A stretch of DNA of 64,000 nucleotides from Methylomonas sp. UP202 (GCF_029910655.1 NZ_CP123897.1:1674001-1738000); one strand, 5' to 3'; positions 29,631 to 39,095 are shown, counted from the stretch's first letter. Numbers and translations: made by a program. The notes: generated by a model from the sequence alone, not told the origin.

Positions 29631-29647
29631 TTGGCTTGAAATCTGCT
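29631..29647 (+). promoter_or_regulatory. Sigma-54 promoter of the fliE operon
   Basis: TTGGCTTGAAATCTGCT keeps the GG-N10-GC core and the T before the -24 box. It departs from consensus mainly in the CA after TGG and one T of the -12 box. It lies 34 bases before the fliE ATG and four bases after flrC, matching FlrC-dependent promoters. Confidence 0.72.
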
Positions 29648-29680
29648 TGTCCGATATAAAATCACCAGCGAGTCATTTTT

Positions 29681-29992
29681 ATGTCAGATATGAATATCAA
29701 CCAAGTCCTGGCTCAAATGCGGACCATGTCCATCGAAGCCGGCGGCAAACCGCCGGTTGGCGACAATTCCGGCGATTTCGCCGCGATGTTGAAGCAATCG
29801 ATCGACTCGGTGAACCGCACTCAGCAAACCGCCAACGACATGGCGCAATCCTTCGAAATGGGCAAGCCGGACGTTAGTCTGGCCGAGGTGATGATCGCCT
29901 CGCAAAAAGCCAGCGTATCGTTCCAGGCCATGCTGCAAGTCCGCAACAAACTGGTCGATGCCTACAAGGACGTTATGGGCATGTCCATGTAA
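29681..29992 (+). CDS. fliE: Flagellar hook-basal body complex protein FliE
   Basis: The 103-residue protein joins the MS ring to the rod. The C-terminal half carries the conserved VSLAEVMIASQKASVSFQ and LQVRNKLVDAYKDVM segments of FliE. The N-terminus is variable, as usual. It is the first gene of a continuous run to fliK. The gap to fliF is 18 bases. Confidence 0.95.
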   Translation: MSDMNINQVLAQMRTMSIEAGGKPPVGDNSGDFAAMLKQSIDSVNRTQQTANDMAQSFEMGKPDVSLAEVMIASQKASVSFQAMLQVRNKLVDAYKDVMGMSM

Positions 29993-30010
29993 GCTGCTAT
30001 GCTGTGAGCC

Positions 30011-31759
30011 ATGAGCGAAATAGACCGAAACCTACCGATGGAAAGCGCGTTGCCGATGGTGACGACGGACAAGGGCAGAATGCAGACGGCGTTGAGAAGC
30101 CTGAGCAAACTGCCGCTGTCCAACCAATTGGGCTTGATGTTGGGCCTGGCCTTAAGCGTCGCTATTGGGGTTGCCGTCGTGCTCTGGTCGCAGGAGCAAC
30201 ATTACGACTTATTGTTTCCGGCAGTCGCCGAAAAAGATGCCACCGAAATCCTCGATGCGTTGACCAAGCTAGGCGTCGAGTATAAGGTCGAGACCGGTAC
30301 CGGAACGATCATGGTGCCGGCCGAAAAAGTCCGCGAAGTCAAGCTCAAGCTGGCCGCGCAAGGTCTGCCGCGCAGCACCAGCCTCGGTTACGAGTTGCTC
30401 GACAAGGACAACGGTTTCGGCGCCAGCAAAAACGTCGAACAGATGCGCTTTCAGCGGGCCTTGGAAGGCGAGATTGCGTTGACCGTGCAAACCATCCAAA
30501 ACGTCAAATCCGCCAAAGTGTTGTTGGCGATTCCGGTACAGTCGGTCTTCGTCCGCGAACGTAAAAAACCCAGCGCTTCGGTCGTGGTCGAGCTGTATCA
30601 GGGCCGCAGCTTGGAAAAGGAACAAATCGAAGCCATCGTCCACTTGGTATCGTCCAGCGTGCCGTTGATGGAGCCGGGCCAAGTCACCGTCGTCGATCAA
30701 AAAGGCCGTTTGCTGAACAGCAAGGAAACCTCGGAGGACATGTCTCTGTCTAGTAAACAGTTCGATTACAAGCGCAATCTCGAGGAGCATCTGCGCGGGC
30801 GGATCGAGAATATTCTGACGCCGCTGGTTGGCGGCGACGGCATGCGGGCGCAGATTTCCGCCGACGTCGATTTCACGGTGACCGAAAAAACCCAGGAAAT
30901 GTTCAACCCCGATTTGCCGGCGCTGCGTAGCGAGCAAACCCAGGAAGACAAAAACTCGCAATCCAAGGTGCAAGGCGTTCCGGGCGCGTTATCCAACCAG
31001 CCGCCGCCGACAGGCGTGGCGCCGGAAGTCGCCAGCGGCCAGGAGAAAACCGAAACCAGCGGAGAAACCGGTTCCACCAGCAAAAGCGCGACCCGCAACT
31101 ACGAACTCGATAAAACCATTACCCACACGCGGCTCGCGACCGGCGCGTTGCGGCGACTGTCGGTGGCGGTCGTCGTCGATAACAAAAAGGTCGCTCAGGC
31201 GGACGGACAATTCGGCCAACTGCCGTATTCCCAGGAAGAACTCAACCAATTACGCGATTTGGTCAAGCAGGCGGTGGGCTTCGACAACAGTCGCGGCGAT
31301 CAGGTCACTGTGACCAACGTGGCTTTCAAAATGCCGGAAGCGCTGGAAGAAGTGCCCAGCGAACCGTTCTGGCAACAAGCTTGGTTTGGCGGTAGCATGC
31401 GGCAATTGGCGGCCGTGCTGGTGGTGCTGATGTTGATTTTGGGTGTGCTGAGGCCGGCGGTGCGGACCTTGATCGCCAAGGAAGCGCAGATCGAAGCGTT
31501 GGAAGAGGCCAAGGCCATTGCCGAGGCGTCCGGCGGTATCGTGCGCTTCGACGAAGAAGGCCGGCCGGTGCCGGTCGCCGTCAAGGTCGATGAAGAAACC
31601 GGCGAGGTGCGGACGATCACGACCGGCGCCGAGGATTTGTTGCTGCTGGAAGCCCCGCAAAGCTACGAAAAAAGGCTGGAATACGTGCAAAAACTGATAG
31701 ACGAAGATCCCAAACTGGTCGCCCAAGTCATCAAAACCTGGTTGAAGGACAATGGCTGA
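30011..31759 (+). CDS. fliF: Flagellar MS-ring protein FliF
   Basis: The 582-residue protein builds the membrane MS ring and houses the export gate. It has two membrane helices (about residues 38-58 and 455-475) flanking a large periplasmic YscJ/FliF-type domain. A charged cytoplasmic tail binds FliG. Segments such as GLPRSTSLGYELLDKDNGFG and VTVVDQKGRLLN are family hallmarks. It overlaps fliG by 8 bases. Confidence 0.97.
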   Translation: MSEIDRNLPMESALPMVTTDKGRMQTALRSLSKLPLSNQLGLMLGLALSVAIGVAVVLWSQEQHYDLLFPAVAEKDATEILDALTKLGVEYKVETGTGTIMVPAEKVREVKLKLAAQGLPRSTSLGYELLDKDNGFGASKNVEQMRFQRALEGEIALTVQTIQNVKSAKVLLAIPVQSVFVRERKKPSASVVVELYQGRSLEKEQIEAIVHLVSSSVPLMEPGQVTVVDQKGRLLNSKETSEDMSLSSKQFDYKRNLEEHLRGRIENILTPLVGGDGMRAQISADVDFTVTEKTQEMFNPDLPALRSEQTQEDKNSQSKVQGVPGALSNQPPPTGVAPEVASGQEKTETSGETGSTSKSATRNYELDKTITHTRLATGALRRLSVAVVVDNKKVAQADGQFGQLPYSQEELNQLRDLVKQAVGFDNSRGDQVTVTNVAFKMPEALEEVPSEPFWQQAWFGGSMRQLAAVLVVLMLILGVLRPAVRTLIAKEAQIEALEEAKAIAEASGGIVRFDEEGRPVPVAVKVDEETGEVRTITTGAEDLLLLEAPQSYEKRLEYVQKLIDEDPKLVAQVIKTWLKDNG

Positions 31760-32762
31760 GGATCCCAATGACCTATCCCATGCCCAGCGCGCCTCGCTGC
31801 TGCTGCTGGCCGTCGGTCAGGACCGGGCGGCGACGGTACTGCGCCACATGGGACCCAAGGAAGTGCAATTGATCGGCTCGACGATGGCGCAACTGGGACC
31901 CATCAGCTCGGGGATGGTGGATCAGGTCTTGGAAGAGTTCATTATTCAGATCAAGAACGAAACCGGCCTGGGTTTGGATTCCGACGAATACATCCGGGCG
32001 ATGCTGACCAACGCATTGGGTGCCGACAAGGCCGGCAGTATCATCGACCGGATTTTGTTGGGCGCCAACAGCAAGGGTATCGAGCAGCTCAAATGGATGG
32101 ATACCCGCTCGATCGCCGACTTGATCCGTCTCGAACATCCGCAAATCATCTCGATCATTTTGTCCTTGTTGGACGCCGATCAGGCGGCCGATGTGCTGAC
32201 GATGCTGCCGGAAAACATGCGTTCCGACATTCTGATGCGCATCGCCACGCTGGAAGGCGTGCAGCCTGCGGCATTGCGCGAGCTGGACGACATCATGGAA
32301 AAACAATTGACCGGCAGCGAAGGCGTCAAGTCGTCGCAAATCGGCGGTATCGACGCTGCCGCCAATATTCTCAATTTCATCGAAAGCACGGTCAGCGATC
32401 CGATGATGCAAGACATCAACGAAGCCAATTCCGATCTGGCTCAACGTATTCAGGACAAAATGTTCGTATTCGGCGATTTGGTCAACGTCGACGACCGCGG
32501 CATTCAAACCCTGCTACGCGAAGTTTCCACCGACCAATTGCTGTTGGCTTTGCGCGGCGTGGACGGCGCCTTACGCGACAAGATTTTCGCCAACATGTCC
32601 CGTCGCGCGGCGGAAATGCTGCGCGACGACCTCGAAGCCGCGCCGCCGGCTCGCCTCAGCGAAGTCGAAGCCGCGCAAAAAGACATCCTGGCGATCGCCA
32701 AACGCTTGTCCGACGCCGGGGAAATTTCGTTAGGCGGCGGCGGCGGCGATGAATTCGTCTAA
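31752..32762 (+). CDS. fliG: Flagellar motor switch protein FliG
   Basis: The 336-residue rotor protein links the MS ring to the C ring and contacts the stator. N-terminal, middle and C-terminal FliG domains are present. The motif LEHPQIISIILSLLDADQAA is in the middle domain. The charged torque helix region, NVDDRGIQTLLREVSTDQLL, is near the end. It overlaps both fliF and fliH, showing tight translational coupling. Confidence 0.97.
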   Translation: MAEDPNDLSHAQRASLLLLAVGQDRAATVLRHMGPKEVQLIGSTMAQLGPISSGMVDQVLEEFIIQIKNETGLGLDSDEYIRAMLTNALGADKAGSIIDRILLGANSKGIEQLKWMDTRSIADLIRLEHPQIISIILSLLDADQAADVLTMLPENMRSDILMRIATLEGVQPAALRELDDIMEKQLTGSEGVKSSQIGGIDAAANILNFIESTVSDPMMQDINEANSDLAQRIQDKMFVFGDLVNVDDRGIQTLLREVSTDQLLLALRGVDGALRDKIFANMSRRAAEMLRDDLEAAPPARLSEVEAAQKDILAIAKRLSDAGEISLGGGGGDEFV

Positions 32763-33453
32763 GGGCAATAAATTCTCCGACGCCGAGCTGCAAGCGCTGA
32801 ATCGCTGGACCGATTTGCAGGATTTCAGCGCGCCGCGCTCCGAACCCGTCGATGTCAAGGAAGCCACGGAAACCTTGACGGTCGATCAAATCGAAGCGAT
32901 CCAAAAACAGGCTTACGCGGAAGCCTACGCGCAAGGTCGGCAACAGGGCATGGAAGAAGGGCGCGAGATTGGCTTGGAAGAGGGACGGCGGCAGGGTTAC
33001 GAAGAAAGCCTGCACTTGCTGCAAAAGCAGGCCGCCGAACTGAATGTGCTGCTCGAAGCCTTGAGCGAGCCGTTTCGAACGCTCGACGCCGCCGTCGAAG
33101 AAGAATTGGTCAAACTGGCCTGCGCGATAGCCGGCCAATTAGTCCGCCGCGAACTGAAAACCGAACCCGGCGAAGTCGTCGCGGTGGTGCGCGAAGCCGT
33201 CAAGGCCCTGCCGCTGGCCTCGCAAAAAATTACCGTCAATCTGCATCCCGAAGACGCGGCGTTGGTCAGAACCGCGCTGAGTCTGGACGAAAGCATGCCG
33301 CCTTGGTGTTTGCGGGAAGACCCCTTGCTTAGCCGCGGCGGTTGTACCGTCGAAACCGAAGTGTCCAGCGTCGATGCCAGCGTCGAAACCCGCTTGGCTG
33401 CCGTGATCGCCACGGTCTTGGGCGGCGAACGCCGCCAAGACACTCAGCGATGA
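32749..33453 (+). CDS. fliH: Flagellar export ATPase regulator FliH
   Basis: The 234-residue protein binds and inhibits the export ATPase FliI and tethers it to the C ring. It has the typical Gly- and Glu-rich repeat region (GRQQGMEEGREIGLEEGRRQ at about residues 64-84). The C-terminal FliH/YscL domain contains LVKLACAIAGQLVRREL. The first 14 bases overlap fliG and the stop overlaps the fliI ATG. Confidence 0.93.
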   Translation: MNSSKGNKFSDAELQALNRWTDLQDFSAPRSEPVDVKEATETLTVDQIEAIQKQAYAEAYAQGRQQGMEEGREIGLEEGRRQGYEESLHLLQKQAAELNVLLEALSEPFRTLDAAVEEELVKLACAIAGQLVRRELKTEPGEVVAVVREAVKALPLASQKITVNLHPEDAALVRTALSLDESMPPWCLREDPLLSRGGCTVETEVSSVDASVETRLAAVIATVLGGERRQDTQR

Positions 33454-34799
33454 TTCCCACGCCGGACCGTGGACGGTTGTGGTTGGCACGTTTGCAACCA
33501 TATCGGCAACGTTTGCTCGAGCCGCCGCCGTTAATCGTCGAAGGCCGCTTGACCCGAATGGTGGGGCTGACTTTGGAAGCCGAGGGTTGCCGAGCCTCGA
33601 TCGGCTCGCTGTGCCGCGTCGTCACCAAGTCCGGCAAAGTCATTTCCGCCGAAGTCGTCGGCTTTTCCGGAGCCCGCTTGTTTTTGATGCCGACCGGCGA
33701 TACCCATGGCTTGGAGCCTGGTTGCCGGGTGATTCCGCTCGGGCAGGACAGCCTGGTCGGCGTCGGTTTCGGCTTACTTGGCCGGGTGCTGGACGGCGCC
33801 GGTCAGGCGCTGGACAACAAGGGACCTTTGATCACCGATGCCAAGGTCTCGCTATCCGGCGTGCCGATCAATCCGCTGACCCGCAAACCGATCCGCGAAG
33901 CCTTGGATGTCGGCGTCAGAGCCATCAACTCAATTCTCAGCGTCGGCCGCGGTCAGCGGATGGGCTTGTTCGCCGGCACCGGTGTCGGTAAGAGCATCCT
34001 GCTGGGCATGATGACCAAATTCACCAATGCCGACATCGTCGTCGTTGGCCTGATCGGCGAGCGCGGCCGGGAGGTGAACGAATTTGTGTTGAAGATCCTG
34101 GGCGAGGAAGGCTTGAGCCGCGCGGTGGTGGTGGCGTCGCCGGCCGACGATTCGCCGCTGATGCGGGTGCATGGCGCGCTATTGGCGACGGCGATCGCCG
34201 AATATTTTCGCGACCAGGGCTTGAACGTGCTGCTGTTGATGGATTCGTTGACCCGCTATGCCCAGGCTTACCGCGAAATCGCGTTGGCCATCGACGAGCC
34301 GCCGGCCACCAAGGGTTATCCGCCGTCGGTATTCGCCAAATTGCCGCAGTTGGTGGAGCGGGCCGGCAACGGCGACGAAGGTGGCGGCTCGATCACCGCG
34401 TTTTACACCGTGCTGGCCGAGGGCGACGACACCAACGACCCGATCGCCGACGCGGCTCGCGGCGTGTTGGACGGGCATATCGTATTGTCGCGAGCGCTGG
34501 CCGACTCGGGCCATTATCCCGCCATCGACGTCGAAGCGTCGGTTAGCCGGGTGATGCCGGATATTGTGGATAACGAGCACATGCGCATGGCTCGCGATTT
34601 GCGGCGTTTGTATTCCACTTACCAGCAAAACCGCGACTTGATCAGCGTCGGCGCTTACCGGCCCGGCGCCGATCCGCGCATCGATCAGGCGATCGAGCGC
34701 AATCCGGCCATCATGGCGTTTCTGCGGCAGGACATGGACGAATCGGTCGATTTGAGTCGTAGCATTGACGAGCTGGCGCAATTGCTGGGCGGCCGATGA
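33450..34799 (+). CDS. fliI: Flagellum-specific export ATPase FliI
   Basis: The 449-residue F1-beta-like ATPase energises flagellar protein export. Walker A is in GLFAGTGVGKSILLG, Walker B in VLLLMDSLTRYAQA, and the N-terminal beta barrel precedes them. The start ATG overlaps the fliH stop (ATGA); earlier in-frame sequence belongs to another frame of fliH. The end overlaps fliJ by four bases. Confidence 0.96.
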   Translation: MIPTPDRGRLWLARLQPYRQRLLEPPPLIVEGRLTRMVGLTLEAEGCRASIGSLCRVVTKSGKVISAEVVGFSGARLFLMPTGDTHGLEPGCRVIPLGQDSLVGVGFGLLGRVLDGAGQALDNKGPLITDAKVSLSGVPINPLTRKPIREALDVGVRAINSILSVGRGQRMGLFAGTGVGKSILLGMMTKFTNADIVVVGLIGERGREVNEFVLKILGEEGLSRAVVVASPADDSPLMRVHGALLATAIAEYFRDQGLNVLLLMDSLTRYAQAYREIALAIDEPPATKGYPPSVFAKLPQLVERAGNGDEGGGSITAFYTVLAEGDDTNDPIADAARGVLDGHIVLSRALADSGHYPAIDVEASVSRVMPDIVDNEHMRMARDLRRLYSTYQQNRDLISVGAYRPGADPRIDQAIERNPAIMAFLRQDMDESVDLSRSIDELAQLLGGR

Positions 34800-35248
34800 A
34801 AAAATCTCAGCGCCTGAATGTCATCGTCGATTTATACGTTCGCCAGGAACGCGAAGCGTTGGAGGCGATGGGCGTCAGCCAGCAACGGCTCGCCGATCAG
34901 CAAAACCAGCTCGATCAACTGGTTCAATATCGCTTGGAATATTTGCAGCGTTTCGAGGCACGTCAGCGGGCCGGGATTAACGTTGGTCAGTTGCTGGAGT
35001 TTCGAGCGTTCGCCGACAAGCTGGACGGGGCGATCGAAGGTCAGCGCCGCCAGGTGCTGCAATGCGAAAGGGATTTGCAAAAAGCCCGTGGACTTTGGGA
35101 ACAATGCCATCAGCGCACTAAAAGTTTGAAGCGCGTCAAGGAATTGGCGGCCGTCGACGAAGCGAAAACCGAACAAAAACGCGAGCAAGCCGAGCAAGAC
35201 GACCGGGCAGCTCGCTCGCGCCGCGATGATGGCACGGGACGTGCTTAG
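34796..35248 (+). CDS. fliJ: Flagellar export chaperone FliJ
   Basis: The 150-residue, nearly all-helical coiled-coil protein is the size and shape of FliJ. FliJ binds the FliI ring and escorts substrates or chaperones. It is rich in Gln, Arg and Glu with heptad character throughout. Assignment rests mainly on the position between fliI and fliK, since FliJ sequences diverge strongly. The start overlaps the fliI stop. Confidence 0.87.
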   Translation: MKKSQRLNVIVDLYVRQEREALEAMGVSQQRLADQQNQLDQLVQYRLEYLQRFEARQRAGINVGQLLEFRAFADKLDGAIEGQRRQVLQCERDLQKARGLWEQCHQRTKSLKRVKELAAVDEAKTEQKREQAEQDDRAARSRRDDGTGRA

Positions 35249-35277
35249 ATCGATGATATAGTCCGAGGAGTGGCGCC

Positions 35278-36741
35278 ATGAATATTCAAGGTTTCAATTT
35301 GGTTTCGTTGTTGGCCGGCACCGAAAATGCCGCCGGTTTGAACGGTTTGAACGGTTTGAACGGTTTGAACGGTTTATTTTCCGGCGAAGGCGGTGCGGCC
35401 GGGTTTTCCGATACGCTGATGCGGCAGTTGACGGCCTTGCAGCAGGCCATGGCATCCGGCGGCGCAAGCACCGCTGGCGATTTGTCGTTGCCGAGCCAAG
35501 TTTCGGGCAGCGAAGGCCAGGTGATCGACGGGCAAACCCTGCAAAACTTTGCCGCGTTATTCGGCAAACGCTTGCCGGCTACCACGGTCGGTCAAGCCGG
35601 CGGAGCGGATTCGGCCAAATCCGAAATCGATCTGGACGACACCTTGCAGGCTTTGGCCGAGGTGCTGCAATCGTTGCAAAGCCTTGAGGCCGCTGCGCCG
35701 GAAGCCGCTCAAGCAACGCCGGTCGCCGAGATCGACACGTCTACCGAGCAACGCCACGATTCCGAGATTCGTAACTTGACCGAGCAGTTACAAGCCGCGC
35801 TGGACGCCGCTGGCGTTACCAAGGTGCCGGCGGCTAAGGTGGCGGAGCTTGGTTCTCAAACCTCGGCGGAGGTTTCTACCCAGACCGCCGCGACGGTTTC
35901 CGCCCAGACGGATGAGCAAGTGGCCAGCGCCTTGCAAACCGCTTCGGCGATAGGTCAGGAACGCCAGCCCGCCAAATTGCAAACCGCGGCCGGCCGGGAT
36001 GCGTTACTGGCAAACTTGACCGGTGACGACGCCAAGAATTTGACGGCCTCGGCGGCGACCAGCATCGGTTCCACCGCGGGCTCCGAGGCCGCCACCGGTA
36101 ACGCCGGCGGGCAGACCGGCAACAACGAGCAAGCGCCCCAGCAATCGTCGTCGGACAGCGGTCTGTCCGCCGTTAAAGTGTCCGCCGAAAGTGGCGATAG
36201 CGCCGACAGTCGCTGGTCGCGGGTCGCGGCGGATGTGGGCCAATTGAATAGAGTCGCGGCCAATGCAGGCCCGCAGCCTGAAGCCACTGTGATCGGACGG
36301 CCGGTCAACCACCCGGAATGGAATGCCGAGCTCGGTCAGAAATTGTTGTGGATGCACAATCAGGCGGTACCGTCGGCGGAAATTCGCTTGAATCCCGAAC
36401 ATTTAGGACCGATTTCGATCAAGATCGATGTCAATCAAGATCAGGCCAACGTCACGTTTACCACTCAGCACGCGGTGGTCAAGGAGGCGATCGAGGCGGC
36501 GATTCCCAAGCTCAGGGAGATGCTGGGCGGTCAAAACTTGAATCTGGCCGATGTCAACGTGTCGCAGCAACAGTCCGAGCAACGCTCGGGCCGCGAGGGT
36601 TTTCAAATGGCCGGCGACCAACAGCGCGGGCGGCAGGGTCAAGCTTCCGGGCAGGAGGTGTCGGTTGCCGACCCGGTCATCGACGAAATCGAGACCGGGC
36701 GAGCGATCGCCAGCAATGGCTTGCTGAGCTTGTTTGCCTAA
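35278..36741 (+). CDS. fliK: Flagellar hook-length control protein FliK
   Basis: The 487-residue protein measures hook length and switches export specificity. The long central region is low-complexity and rich in Ala, Ser, Gln and Thr. The conserved Flg_hook domain occupies about residues 340-450, with AEIRLNPEHLGPISIKIDV and VVKEAIEAAIPKLREML. Residues 19-32 are a run of Gly-Leu-Asn units encoded by a 9-base tandem repeat. A GAGGAG ribosome-binding site precedes the ATG. The flagellar gene run ends here; fliL to flhA genes are not in the window. Confidence 0.9.
   Translation: MNIQGFNLVSLLAGTENAAGLNGLNGLNGLNGLFSGEGGAAGFSDTLMRQLTALQQAMASGGASTAGDLSLPSQVSGSEGQVIDGQTLQNFAALFGKRLPATTVGQAGGADSAKSEIDLDDTLQALAEVLQSLQSLEAAAPEAAQATPVAEIDTSTEQRHDSEIRNLTEQLQAALDAAGVTKVPAAKVAELGSQTSAEVSTQTAATVSAQTDEQVASALQTASAIGQERQPAKLQTAAGRDALLANLTGDDAKNLTASAATSIGSTAGSEAATGNAGGQTGNNEQAPQQSSSDSGLSAVKVSAESGDSADSRWSRVAADVGQLNRVAANAGPQPEATVIGRPVNHPEWNAELGQKLLWMHNQAVPSAEIRLNPEHLGPISIKIDVNQDQANVTFTTQHAVVKEAIEAAIPKLREMLGGQNLNLADVNVSQQQSEQRSGREGFQMAGDQQRGRQGQASGQEVSVADPVIDEIETGRAIASNGLLSLFA
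35335..35376 (+). repeat. 9-bp tandem repeat in fliK encoding Gly-Leu-Asn
   Basis: Four perfect copies of GGTTTGAAC lie head to tail and are followed by a partial fifth. The unit is a multiple of three, so copy-number changes keep the reading frame and would only lengthen or shorten the FliK N-terminal region. Confidence 0.9.
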
Positions 36742-36879
36742 GCCAATACGGTAAACCGCTGGCAGAGGATGCGCCAGCCGAGCCGCGAGCAGGGATACCC
36801 CTTTACTAATTAACCAACGCTGGACCGCGAACTGGTCGTTCCTCGCGGATCTATTCCGATCGCCGCGCCGCCTGATTGC

Positions 36880-37413
36880 CTATCGAGTGGCCGAGAAAGA
36901 AACCGGCGCGCTGCTGGGGCCGGCCAAGCTTTGCTTGATTTTGCGCGCCAGCGCGGCAATCGCGTGTTCGGTGACGCTGGCATGGTTGCCTTTCAGTTCG
37001 ATGTCGTAGCGGGCCAGAATTTGCCGGTTGCGAGTATCGACCAGATATGCCCAAAGGTAGGACACCAAAAAGCTGGGTTTGCTGTGTTGGGCGATGACGA
37101 TCCAGTCCGCGCCTTGAGCCTTGCCCAGATCGGCGGCCAGATCCGGATGATGGAATAAATAGCCGAAGCCGGCGTTCGCCGAGGTCAAGGCCGCGTCCGC
37201 GACGCGCTCGCCGAGGTAGGCGCCGTCGTGGGACAGCGCGGCGATCAACAGCGGCGCCATCGACGCGGTACGCTGTTTTTCTTGCGGCGTATTCGGCAGC
37301 GACGTAATGTCGTTTAGCTCGAAAGCGGGGATCGCGATGCGCGGCGCGGCTGGGGCTGGGCCGGCGATCAACCCGACTAGAACCAATACTGGTTTCAGCA
37401 ATGTTTTAGTCAT
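36880..37413 (-). CDS. DUF2380-like exported protein
   Basis: The 177-residue protein has a signal peptide (cleavage near PAPA-A). Its body opens PRIAIPAFELNDIT and contains GADWIVIAQHSKPS and LVDTRNRQILARYDIELKGN, resembling the DUF2380 family. The function is unknown. Such proteins have an ABC-substrate-like or TolB-N-like alpha/beta appearance. It is divergent from a MoxYX-like sensor-regulator pair, which may control it. Family naming is from pattern recognition only. Confidence 0.6.
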   Translation of the reverse strand: MTKTLLKPVLVLVGLIAGPAPAAPRIAIPAFELNDITSLPNTPQEKQRTASMAPLLIAALSHDGAYLGERVADAALTSANAGFGYLFHHPDLAADLGKAQGADWIVIAQHSKPSFLVSYLWAYLVDTRNRQILARYDIELKGNHASVTEHAIAALARKIKQSLAGPSSAPVSFSATR

Positions 37414-37742
37414 GATTATCTCCTAGTGATCAATTACTTCGGTTGACCCTCGGGCATGAAAATCGGCGATTCGGCAGCAGCTCTAGCCGCGATTGGCGGC
37501 ATGCCGACATCGGCGGCAGCGCTACCGGCCTCGATTTCCACCCACCGGACGATTTGGCTACCGCCGCCAGCGAGGAGGCGATCGTCTTTCGCGAAGGTGG
37601 TGCCAGATTACGCCGCCCGGCCCAGCGGATCAGCCGAGATTTGCCCGGCCGATTCGGGCAATTTGCCCGCCGGGCGGTACTTGCTAGGCAGCTCGGGACG
37701 GGCTGCTTACAATGAGGCCATCTGTTTTTCCAGGCATGCTCG
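37414..37742. other. Divergent intergenic region without a supported gene
   Basis: The 329 bases separate the DUF2380-like gene from the sensor kinase. Open frames exist on both strands, but none has a convincing start, ribosome-binding site or recognisable protein. One plus-strand frame (37443-37715) reads GLDFHPPDDLATAASEEA and could be a decayed coding remnant. Promoters for both flanking genes must lie here, but no clear -35/-10 pair is seen. Confidence 0.5.
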
Positions 37743-39095
37743 ATGAATTTGAAGTGGCATTTGTTATCCCGCATCGCCGTCGCGGCGGTACTCTGCTTGT
37801 CCGCGATGTCGTATTACGCGTTGCAACGCAGTGCCAAGCAAGTCAATGCGTTAGTCGTCGCGAGCGCCGATTCGCTGGCTCGCCAACTGGATTACCAATT
37901 ATTGATGGAGCGTTCAGGCTATCCGTCGGCAGCCGGGTTTCCGGATTTCGAGTTGTGGAAGCAAACCAGCCGCGTGCCGGGCTTGTGCGTCGGCTTTGAA
38001 GCACCGGACGGCCGCGTGATGCGCCATGTCTGCACCGGTGCCGCGTTGGCGGCGGCGCCTTGGCCGGTCTGGTTCGACGTGCTGTACCGGCACGGTTTCG
38101 GCGCGGAGCCGGTCGGCCGTCGCGATGTTGGTTTAAACAGCGCCTCGAAAGGCACGGTGGTTGTAGAAGCCGGCGCGGAGCTGACCGTGGCGCGTGCTTG
38201 GGCAACCTTGACCGATCTGGCCGAGCTGTCGGCGCTGACAGTGCTGACGATTTCCGGACTGGTCTATCTGGCGGTGGGCCGGGCGCTACGGCCGGCCGGC
38301 GACGTGGCGGCCGGTTTGGCGCGACTGGCGCGCGGCGAGCTGGACTATCGCTTGCCGGAATACGCCTTGCTGGAATGGCGCTTGATTGGCGCGGCGATCA
38401 ACCGCTTGGCGGACAGTCAGCAACGTTTGCTGAGCGAGCGCCAGCGCTTGGCGGCGCGCTTGCTGCAAGTGCAGGAGGATGAGCGCCGTCATCTGGCCCG
38501 CGAACTGCACGACGATTTCGGCCAAGCCCTGGCCGCGATTAACGCGGTCAATGCGGCGATCGCCCAAACCGCTCGTCGCGACTGTCCGGAATTGTTGGCC
38601 GAAACCGAACGCATTGCTCGCTACACACGGGGGTTACATGACGGATTGCGCGGCTTGACGACCCGACTGCGGCCGGCGGAATTGGACGAGCTGGGGTTGG
38701 CGGCCGCGCTGGCTGCCTTGGTACGGTCCTGGCAGCGGCCGGTGGCCAACCACACCCGCTACGCGCTAAAAATAGACGGCGACTGCCGGCTTTTGTCGGC
38801 GGACGCCGCCACTGCGATTTACCGCTTGGTGCAGGAGGGGATCAACAATATCGCCAAGCATTCGGGCGCCGGTCTGGCCGAGATTTGCTTGACGATCGCC
38901 GAGCGCGCCGAATTGACGATTAGCGACGACGGATGTGCCGAAGGCCTACCGTTTGCGGACGGCCCAGGCATTGGCTTGGTAGGCATGCGCGAGCGGGTGA
39001 CCGCGCTGGGCGGTCGGTTCGAGTTGGTCGTGCGCCAACCGCGCGGACTGCGGGTGCGGGTCAGTCTGCCGTTGCCGGAACAGGCGGTCGAATGA
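37743..39095 (+). CDS. LapD/MoxY-type membrane sensor histidine kinase (HisKA_3)
   Basis: The 450-residue kinase has a membrane helix at about residues 8-27, a periplasmic domain to about 155, a second helix near 160-180 and a HAMP-like linker. The NarL-type dimerisation domain holds His256 in ARELHDDFGQALAA. The ATPase domain ends GPGIGLVGMRERVTALGG. The short periplasmic domain resembles the LapD_MoxY_N type. MoxYX systems control methanol oxidation genes in methylotrophs. Its stop overlaps the regulator ATG by four bases. The signal sensed is unknown. Confidence 0.82.
   Translation: MNLKWHLLSRIAVAAVLCLSAMSYYALQRSAKQVNALVVASADSLARQLDYQLLMERSGYPSAAGFPDFELWKQTSRVPGLCVGFEAPDGRVMRHVCTGAALAAAPWPVWFDVLYRHGFGAEPVGRRDVGLNSASKGTVVVEAGAELTVARAWATLTDLAELSALTVLTISGLVYLAVGRALRPAGDVAAGLARLARGELDYRLPEYALLEWRLIGAAINRLADSQQRLLSERQRLAARLLQVQEDERRHLARELHDDFGQALAAINAVNAAIAQTARRDCPELLAETERIARYTRGLHDGLRGLTTRLRPAELDELGLAAALAALVRSWQRPVANHTRYALKIDGDCRLLSADAATAIYRLVQEGINNIAKHSGAGLAEICLTIAERAELTISDDGCAEGLPFADGPGIGLVGMRERVTALGGRFELVVRQPRGLRVRVSLPLPEQAVE

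Noticed and set aside
37443-37715. 90-residue open frame in the gap before the sensor kinase
   Set aside because: It starts with TTG and has no ribosome-binding site or family match. It is mentioned only as a possible coding remnant.
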